From the NCBI RefSeq assembly GCF_014647795.1, contig NZ_BMPW01000010.1, positions 124,001 through 188,000 on the forward strand: DNA of 64,000 nucleotides. The letters run 5' to 3'. The DNA comes from Actinoplanes campanulatus. GTDB lineage: Bacteria > Actinomycetota > Actinomycetes > Mycobacteriales > Micromonosporaceae. A program made the position numbers and the translations under genes. The notes under the pieces were generated by a model, which was not told where the DNA came from, ran no database searches, and was given only the letters and a program-made list of their open reading frames with translations. Positions 58,797-64,000 of this stretch are shown here, in pieces; position 1 is the first letter of the stretch; each line of letters opens with the position of its first letter.

Positions 58797-60305
58797 ATGA
58801 AGAAGACTTGGGTTCGTAAGACTCTGAGTGTCGGCGTCCTGGCCGCCGGTGCCCTCCTGCTGGCCCCGGCCGCGGTCGCCCAGGCCGACGTCGACCAGGC
58901 AACCTTCAACAACTTCGGCGCGGCCAACGGCACCCAGGTCGCCATGCCGATCACCGTGCCGGTCAACCTGGTCGGCAACTCGGTGGGCGCCCTCGGCTCG
59001 GCGCAGGCGGTCGGGGCCGGCGCCAACAAGGTCGAGAACGCCGGTGGCCGGACCAAGCAGCGCTCGTTCAACAACTACGGCGCTCTGAACGGCACGCAGG
59101 TGGCCGTGCCGGTCAACGTGCCGGTCAACGTGACCGGCAACGCCGCCGCCGTGGCCGGCCATGCGACCGCCAAGGGCGTCAGCGCCAACCAGGTGGAGTC
59201 CGCCCGGACCCCCGAGAACATCTGGGGCGGCGGTCCCGGCGGCGGCAGCAGCCCGGACCAGTTGAGCTACAACAACTACGGCGCCCTGAACGGCAACCAG
59301 GTGTCCGTGCCGATCAACATCCCGATCAACGCGTGCGGCAACGCCCTCGCGCTGATCGGTAGCGCGACCGCGAACGGTATCTGCGCGAACCAGATCGGCC
59401 CGACCTACCGCATGGCCCACCCGCAGGAGAGCAAGAAGGCCGGCAAGCGCACCGAGAGCGCCACCGCTGCCGGGGGCGGCTCCGGCGACCAGGTCACCAC
59501 CGGTAACTACGGTCTCCTGAACGGCAACCAGGTGTCCGTGCCGATCAACATCCCGATCAACGCGTGCGGCAACGCGATCGGCGTTCTCGGCTTCGCGAGC
59601 GCGAACGGCATCTGCGCCAACTCGATCGGCGGTGGCCAGCCGATCAGCTTCGACCGGGGCAACGGTCACCCGGGCGGCGGCCAGAACCCCGGTGGCGGCT
59701 TCCCGGGCGGCGGCTTCCCCGGCGGCGGTGTTCTTCCCGGTGGCGGCGGCGTCCTCCCCGGCGGCGTTCTCCCCGGCGACGACTACCCGGGCGGCTTCTA
59801 CCCCGGTGACCTCGACGAGGGCCCGGACTACGGGATCCTGCCGGTGCACAACTACGTGCCGTACTACCCGGTTCCGGACTACATCCTCGACGACTGCGAC
59901 GAGTTCCTGGGCGACCTCGGCCCGGACGGCCCGCGGGACTACTACCCCGGCGACCGGGAGCCGCGGTTCCGGGGCAACGGCATCGTCAAGGGCGACGGCA
60001 ACCAGTGGGCGCCGGGCGACGACATCCGCGGTGACCAGGGCGTCAAGGGCCCCAAGGGTGTCAAGGGCGGCAAGGCCAACGCCGGGTACGACAAGGGCGG
60101 CAACCGCGGCGACGACTTCCCGGCCGACACGAAGGACGACTTCGAGAACCCGGCCGACGACAACGACGTCAGCCCGGACAAGTACGGCAAGGGCAACGGT
60201 GGCCGGGAGAACGAGAACTCCCCGGTCTCCGCGCTGACCAAGGACCTGGGCGGCGTCGGCTCGGGCAACTTCGGCGGCCTCGACCTGCTCGACACCCTGC
60301 GCTGA
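58797..60305 (+). CDS. Multi-domain chaplin-like surface protein
   Basis: 502 residues. The signal peptide is cut near Ala30 (AVAQA/DVDQ). Four chaplin-like repeats of about 43 residues start at residues 37, 91, 158 and 236; each has the pattern NYGALNGxQVxVPxNxPxN, then xxGNaxxxxGxAxAxGxxAN. Repeats 3 and 4 have the two conserved Cys (INACGN and GICAN); repeats 1 and 2 replace them (LVGN/VTGN and GAGAN/GVSAN). A Gly/Pro repeat region (GGGFPGGG type, about 287-325), an acidic Tyr/Asp/Pro part and a Gly/Lys/Asp-rich tail follow. Chaplins make amphipathic surface films on aerial hyphae and spores. No sortase motif seen. Confidence 0.85.
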   Translation: MKKTWVRKTLSVGVLAAGALLLAPAAVAQADVDQATFNNFGAANGTQVAMPITVPVNLVGNSVGALGSAQAVGAGANKVENAGGRTKQRSFNNYGALNGTQVAVPVNVPVNVTGNAAAVAGHATAKGVSANQVESARTPENIWGGGPGGGSSPDQLSYNNYGALNGNQVSVPINIPINACGNALALIGSATANGICANQIGPTYRMAHPQESKKAGKRTESATAAGGGSGDQVTTGNYGLLNGNQVSVPINIPINACGNAIGVLGFASANGICANSIGGGQPISFDRGNGHPGGGQNPGGGFPGGGFPGGGVLPGGGGVLPGGVLPGDDYPGGFYPGDLDEGPDYGILPVHNYVPYYPVPDYILDDCDEFLGDLGPDGPRDYYPGDREPRFRGNGIVKGDGNQWAPGDDIRGDQGVKGPKGVKGGKANAGYDKGGNRGDDFPADTKDDFENPADDNDVSPDKYGKGNGGRENENSPVSALTKDLGGVGSGNFGGLDLLDTLR

Positions 60306-60377
60306 CCGCACGCGGTGGGAGGCTGGGTTGCGCCGGTCCCGGGCGCGACCCGCATCGGCAAGTGACGCCGATGACCG

Positions 60378-60445
60378 CCGGCGCTACTCCACAGCGCCGG
60401 TAGCAGTGAAACGGACGGGAGTCTCCGCAACCCGGGGACTCCCGT
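60378..60445 (+). terminator. Two hairpins after the chaplin-like gene
   Basis: CCGGCGCT (60378-60385) pairs with AGCGCCGG (60393-60400), 7-base loop; then ACGGGAGTC (60415-60423) pairs with GACTCCCGT (60437-60445). Together they probably end the chaplin-like transcript. Confidence 0.7.
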
Positions 60446-60479
60446 TCGTCGTTGCCGCCCCCCGAACGGTGAGATAACC

Positions 60480-60507
60480 TAACGTCCGTTAAGCCTAACG
60501 AGCGTTA
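60480..60507. promoter_or_regulatory. Tandem TetR-type operators before the acyl-CoA dehydrogenase
   Basis: TAACGTCCGTTA (60480-60491) and TAACGAGCGTTA (60496-60507) are perfect 12-bp palindromes four bases apart, 12 bases before the start codon. Both contain AACG-NN-CGTT, the core of the operator before the TetR gene at 56830. Confidence 0.75.
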
Positions 60508-60518
60508 AGGATGGGGCA

Positions 60519-61676
60519 ATGGTCGACTTCCGGCTCGGTGATGAGTATGCGGAGTTGCGCGACAGTGTGCGGCAGTTCGCGCGGGAGCAGATCGCGCCGG
60601 TGATCGCCGAGCACTACGAGAACAAGACCTTCCCGTACGAGATCGTGCGCCAGATGGGAAAGATGGGCCTTTTCGGTCTGCCCTTCCCGGAGGAGCACGG
60701 CGGGATGGGCGGCGACTACTTCGCGCTCTGCCTGGCTCTGGAGGAACTGGCCAGGGTCGACAGCTCGGTCGCCGTCACCCTGGAGGCCGCCGTCTCGCTG
60801 GGCGCCATGCCGATCTTCCGGTACGGCACCGACGAGCAGAAGAAGCAGTGGCTCCCCCGGCTGACCAGTGGTGAGGCGCTCGCCGCCTTCGGCCTGACCG
60901 AGCCGGGCACCGGGTCGGACGCGGCCGGCACCACCACCCGGGCGGTGCTCGACGAGAGCACCGGCGAATGGGTGATCAACGGGACCAAGGCGTTCATCAC
61001 GAACTCCGGCACCGATATCACCTGCCTGGTCACGGTGATGGCGGTGACCGGCACCAACCCGGACGGCAGCAAGGAGCTGTCGACCATCATCGTCCCGTCC
61101 GGCACCCCCGGGTTCACGGTGGCGCCGGGCTACTCGAAGGTCGGCTGGTGCGCGTCGGACACCCATGAGCTGTCCTTCGACGAGGTCCGGGTGCCGGCCG
61201 CCAACCTGCTCGGCGAACGTGGCCGTGGCCTGGCCCAGTTCCTGCGCATCCTCGACGAGGGCCGGATCGCGATCGCCGCGCTCTCGGTCGGCCTGGCCCA
61301 GGGCTGCGTCGACGAGTCGGTGACGTACGCCGGGAACCGCACCGCCTTTGGCCGGCCGATCGGCGCCAACCAGGCCGTCCAGTTCCTGATCGCGGACATG
61401 GACATGCGCGCCCACGTGGCCCGGCTCGGCTACTACGACGCCGCCGCCCGGATGCTCGCCGGCGAGGAGTTCAAGCGGTACGCCGCGATCGCCAAGCTGA
61501 ACGCCAGCAACGCCGCCATGGAGAACAGCCGGTACGCCACCCAGGTGCACGGCGGCTACGGATTCATGAACGAGTCCGCGGTCGGCCGGTTCTACCGCGA
61601 CGCCAAGATCCTCGAAGTCGGCGAGGGCACCTCCGAGGTGCAGCGCATGCTCATCGCGCGGGGCCTCGGACTGTAG
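60519..61676 (+). CDS. Acyl-CoA dehydrogenase
   Basis: 385 residues from ATG 60519 with AAGGATGGGG upstream. Family features: FGLTEPGTGSDAAG, the FAD-binding ITNSGTDITCLV, SDTHELSFDEVRVPAANLLG, ATQVHGGYGFMNES, and the catalytic base Glu369 in EVGEGTSEVQRMLIAR. It carries out the first oxidation of fatty or branched acyl-CoA with FAD. Two TetR-type palindromes cover its promoter region, so it is probably repressed by a TetR protein. Chain-length specificity not predictable. Confidence 0.94.
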   Translation: MVDFRLGDEYAELRDSVRQFAREQIAPVIAEHYENKTFPYEIVRQMGKMGLFGLPFPEEHGGMGGDYFALCLALEELARVDSSVAVTLEAAVSLGAMPIFRYGTDEQKKQWLPRLTSGEALAAFGLTEPGTGSDAAGTTTRAVLDESTGEWVINGTKAFITNSGTDITCLVTVMAVTGTNPDGSKELSTIIVPSGTPGFTVAPGYSKVGWCASDTHELSFDEVRVPAANLLGERGRGLAQFLRILDEGRIAIAALSVGLAQGCVDESVTYAGNRTAFGRPIGANQAVQFLIADMDMRAHVARLGYYDAAARMLAGEEFKRYAAIAKLNASNAAMENSRYATQVHGGYGFMNESAVGRFYRDAKILEVGEGTSEVQRMLIARGLGL

Positions 61677-61683
61677 TGACCGA

Positions 61684-62169
61684 TCAGGCGGGCAGCGCGG
61701 ACTCCGTGCTGCCCGCCGTCGCGCACGGGTTGACCGCGTCCCGGACCGTGCGCAGCGAATCCAGCAGTTGGGTCAGCTGCTCCTCGGGAAGCAACCCGAC
61801 ATACCACCGCTGAACCAGCTCCAGATGACCCGGCAGGACCTCGGTGAGCCGCTGCATGCCCTCGTCGGTGATGACCGCGTAGGAGCTGCGCCGGTCGCTC
61901 GGGCACGCCTCACGGCGGACCAGCCCGCTGCGCTCCATCCGGTCGACGACCCGGGTGACACCGCTGGTGGAGAGGGTGGTCTGCCCGGCCAGATCGGTCA
62001 TCCGCAGGTGATTGCCGGGGGACCGGGCCAGCCTCATCAGCACCTCGAACTCCACCGGGGAGAGGCGGTGCTCCTCGAACTGCGCGGCCAGCCGGTTCAT
62101 CAGGCCCGTATAGGCCTCCGCGAGCAGCCCGACTGCGGTGAGGCGTGGGTCGTCCAGGTCCGTGTTCAC
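61684..62169 (-). CDS. MarR-family transcriptional regulator
   Basis: 161 residues from GTG at complement 62167-62169. The winged helix is clear: LSPVEFEVLMRLARSPGNHL, then MTDLAGQTTLSTSGVTRVVD and RMERSGLVRREACPSDRRSS. TAGAGT (complement 62176-62181) is 6 bases before the GTG: probably leaderless. It diverges from yceI, so it may control that gene. It converges with the acyl-CoA dehydrogenase (7-base gap). Confidence 0.9.
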   Translation of the reverse strand: MNTDLDDPRLTAVGLLAEAYTGLMNRLAAQFEEHRLSPVEFEVLMRLARSPGNHLRMTDLAGQTTLSTSGVTRVVDRMERSGLVRREACPSDRRSSYAVITDEGMQRLTEVLPGHLELVQRWYVGLLPEEQLTQLLDSLRTVRDAVNPCATAGSTESALPA

Positions 62170-62189
62170 GCTTCGACTCTAGCAGGCAC

Positions 62190-62220
62190 TTGACAGGAGG
62201 AATATTGCGGCGCATATAGT
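62190..62220 (+). promoter_or_regulatory. Probable promoter of the YceI gene
   Basis: TTGACA (62190-62195) and TATAGT (62215-62220) have a 19-base spacer, a little long. The AATATTGC..GCATATA sequence between and over the -10 is an imperfect inverted repeat that could bind the divergently encoded MarR protein. Confidence 0.5.
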
Positions 62221-62269
62221 TGCTCCGTCAGACAAGCATCCGGACCGAGCTTCGAGAGAAGGCAGTGTC

Positions 62270-62842
62270 ATGACCGTCAGCACCCGTGAGTTCGAAGGTC
62301 TCCAGATTCCCGCCGCCGGCACCTACGAGCTGGACGCGGCGCACAAGCGGGTCGGCTTCGTGGTGAAGCACCTCATGGTGAGCAAGGTCCGCGGCCAGTT
62401 CGCCGAGGCGACCGCCACCGTCACAGTGGCGGAGAACCCGCTGGAGTCCTCGGTCGTCGCCTCCATCAAGACCGGCAGCGTCGAGACCGGCCAGGTCGAC
62501 CGGGACAACCACCTGCGTACCGGTGACTTCTTCGAGGCCGAGAAGTACCCGACGATGGAGTACCGCAGCACCGGCGTGAAGTCGCACGCGGGCGCCGAGT
62601 TCGTCCTCGACGGCGAGCTCACCATCAAGGGCATCACCCGGCCGGTCGAGCTGGTCGTCGAGTTCGAGGGCGCCACCACCAGCCCGTACGGGCAGCATCT
62701 CTTCGGGTTCAGCGCGCACACCGAGATCGACCGGGAGGACTGGGGTCTGACCTACAACATGGCCCTGGAGACCGGTGGCGTGATGATCGGCAAGAAGGTC
62801 AAGATCGAGATCGAGGGTGAGGCCATCCTGCAGCAGGGCTGA
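62270..62842 (+). CDS. YceI-family isoprenoid/lipid-binding lipocalin-like protein
   Basis: 190 residues from ATG 62270 with GAGAGAAGG upstream. The YceI pattern is complete: GTYELDAAHKRVGFVVKHLM, VSKVRGQF, DNHLRTGDFFEAEKYPTMEY, LDGELTIKGITRPVELVVEF. No signal peptide, so cytoplasmic, unlike E. coli YceI. The family binds polyisoprenoids or amphiphiles in a beta-barrel. Divergent from a marR gene; this pair is common in actinobacteria. Confidence 0.92.
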   Translation: MTVSTREFEGLQIPAAGTYELDAAHKRVGFVVKHLMVSKVRGQFAEATATVTVAENPLESSVVASIKTGSVETGQVDRDNHLRTGDFFEAEKYPTMEYRSTGVKSHAGAEFVLDGELTIKGITRPVELVVEFEGATTSPYGQHLFGFSAHTEIDREDWGLTYNMALETGGVMIGKKVKIEIEGEAILQQG

Positions 62843-62854
62843 CCGTCCTCATCG

Positions 62855-62886
62855 GAGAGCGCCGTCCGGTTCCGGGCGGCGTTCTC
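62855..62886 (+). terminator. Terminator hairpin after the YceI gene
   Basis: GAGAGCGCCG (62855-62864) pairs with CGGCGTTCTC (62877-62886) with one G-T pair; 12-base loop. It starts 12 bases after the stop. Confidence 0.8.
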
Positions 62887-63008
62887 CGTGTATCCGGATG
62901 TCTGGCGGTCGTCCGCGAGGGATGGCAGGGTGAACCGAACGCAGTCGTTCGTTCACAGAGCGGTGATCGATATCCGTTTCGTCCCCGGCCGTCCCGGGAG
63001 GGCAGCAC

Positions 63009-64000
63009 ATGGGCAAGGAACTGGTGACCGCCGTCTTCTCGCCGCATGATCGGGTGCTGTTCCGGCGGAGGGTCCGCCGTGGCCTCGACGCGCTGACCGG
63101 GATGCTCGAGGAAGGCCGGATCGAGGCCGGCGACCGGACCACCGGCCTGGAGATCGAGATCAACCTGGTCGACGCGGAGGCCGCCCCCGCCATGCGCAAC
63201 GCCGAGGTCCTGGCCGACCTGGCCGATCCCCGCTTCCAGTTGGAGCTGGGCCGGTTCAACCTCGAGCTGAACGTGCCACCCCGGTCGCTGGCCGGCGACG
63301 GGCTCGGCGACTACGAGCGGGAGATCCTGCAAGCCCTGCGTGCGGCCGGCGACTCCGCCCGCAAACGGGAGACCCGGCTCATCCTGATCGGGATGCTGCC
63401 CACCCTCACCGCCGGCCAGCTGGTGCTCGGCGACATCTCCGACCACGAGCGGTTCCGCGCGCTGGACGCCGAGATCGCGGGCGCCCGCGGTGACGCCTTC
63501 CGGATCGACATTCAGGGCCCGGAGCGACTGCGGACCAGCAGCGACACCATCGCCCCGGAGGGTGCCTGCACGAGCGCGCAGTTCCACCTGCGGGTCGCCC
63601 CGGCCGACTTCGCCCGGTACTGGAACGCGTCCCAGGCGATCGCCGGAGTTCAGCTGGCGCTCGGCGCCAACGCCCCGTTCCTCTACCGGCGGCGGCTCTG
63701 GGCGGAGACCCGGATCCCGTTCTTCGAGCAGGCCACCGATCCGCGCCCGGACGAGTTCGCGGCCCAGGGCGTACGACCGCGGGTCTGGTTCGGTGACCGG
63801 TGGATCGATTCGATCCTCGATCTGTACGAGGAGAACGTCCGCTACTTCCCACCGCTGCTGCCGGAACTCGGTGAGGAGGACCCGGTCGCCGTCCTGGCCG
63901 CCGGCGGCATCCCCGAACTGCCCGAGTTGCGCCTGCACAACGGCACCGTCTACCGCTGGAATCGGCCGGTCTACGACGTCACCGGCGGCCGTCCGCACCT
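63009..64000 (+). CDS. Glutamate-cysteine ligase-family protein, 5' part
   Basis: The frame opens at ATG 63009 with GGGAGGG upstream and runs off the right edge (330 codons seen). MGKELVTAVFSPHDRVLFRR is followed by the ligase core: TTGLEIEINLVDAEAAPAMR, FQLELGRFNLELNVPPRSL, a TRLILIGMLPTL strand, and ASQAIAGVQLALGANAPFLY with RRLWAETRIPFFEQA. This is the actinobacterial GCS2-like family of about 500 residues that forms amide bonds with glutamate. Whether it makes gamma-glutamylcysteine is uncertain, since most actinomycetes use mycothiol. Confidence 0.82.
   Translation, partial: MGKELVTAVFSPHDRVLFRRRVRRGLDALTGMLEEGRIEAGDRTTGLEIEINLVDAEAAPAMRNAEVLADLADPRFQLELGRFNLELNVPPRSLAGDGLGDYEREILQALRAAGDSARKRETRLILIGMLPTLTAGQLVLGDISDHERFRALDAEIAGARGDAFRIDIQGPERLRTSSDTIAPEGACTSAQFHLRVAPADFARYWNASQAIAGVQLALGANAPFLYRRRLWAETRIPFFEQATDPRPDEFAAQGVRPRVWFGDRWIDSILDLYEENVRYFPPLLPELGEEDPVAVLAAGGIPELPELRLHNGTVYRWNRPVYDVTGGRPH

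Noticed and set aside
58641-60311. Minus-strand frame of 556 codons opposite the chaplin-like gene
   Set aside because: Repetitive Val/Ala/Asp/Arg composition is the antisense image of the chaplin repeats.

Overview
The window is about 64 kb of very GC-rich actinobacterial chromosome centred on the replication origin. The order rpmH / dnaA - oriC - dnaN - gnd - recF - dciA - gyrB - gyrA - DUF3566 - tRNA-Ile - DLW-39 - tRNA-Ala, the leftward rnpA-yidD-yidC-jag-rsmG-parA-parB block, and the sigM / trxB / trxA / cwlM group match the origin region of filamentous actinomycetes. Chaplin-type repeats, GTG starts, gnd between dnaN and recF and the sequence style suggest Micromonosporaceae (Actinoplanes-like). 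That family assignment is inference from gene content, not a database match.

Layout. 1-9.9 kb: end of a MurJ-type flippase, a membrane pseudokinase, SigM with its anti-sigma factor, thioredoxin reductase and thioredoxin, a CwlM-like amidase homologue, a GNAT protein, a PLP aminotransferase and a D-Ala-D-Ala-ligase-like enzyme. This is a cell-envelope and redox block. 10-17.6 kb: a HIT-like gene, then about 6.7 kb of decayed, gene-poor DNA. It carries five perfect parS sites, four DnaA-box-like sequences, a degraded ISL3 transposase, one small ORF and several short tandem repeats, including a 16-copy 7-bp array. 17.6-24.3 kb (minus strand): parB, parA (with two parS sites inside), rsmG, jag, yidC, yidD, rnpA, rpmH. 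24.7-38.8 kb: dnaA, oriC with many DnaA boxes, dnaN, gnd, recF, dciA, a TIMP-like exported protein, an unknown minus-strand gene, gyrB, gyrA and DUF3566, closed by a perfect 16-bp hairpin. 38.9-39.3 kb: tRNA-Ile(GAT), DLW-39, tRNA-Ala(TGC).

39.6-47.7 kb holds mixed genes: a lipoprotein, NUDIX, an epimerase-like protein, a YbaK-like deacylase, a frameshifted DsbA-family gene, sufE, a CBS protein, proS and sseA. An eighth perfect parS site lies at 43.2 kb, about as far to the right of oriC as the outermost site lies to the left. 47.7-52.1 kb is a tightly overlapping operon: ECF sigma factor, zinc-finger anti-sigma factor with membrane domain, ABC ATPase, permease and a further membrane protein. 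52.2-56.8 kb is an Hsp90-family ATPase translationally coupled to a 931-residue TPR protein. 56.8-64 kb: a TetR regulator, an exported unknown protein, a four-repeat chaplin-like surface protein, an acyl-CoA dehydrogenase, MarR, YceI and a partial glutamate-cysteine-ligase-like gene.

The main candidates for under-described biology are the Hsp90-like/TPR pair, the multi-chaplin protein, the ECF/ABC operon whose permease has an unusual soluble tail, a predicted AACG-NN-CGTT regulon linking the TetR gene and the acyl-CoA dehydrogenase, and the mixed parS/DnaA-box cluster upstream of the HIT-like gene. A recurring TA-N3-T motif 6-7 nt before start codons suggests many leaderless transcripts.
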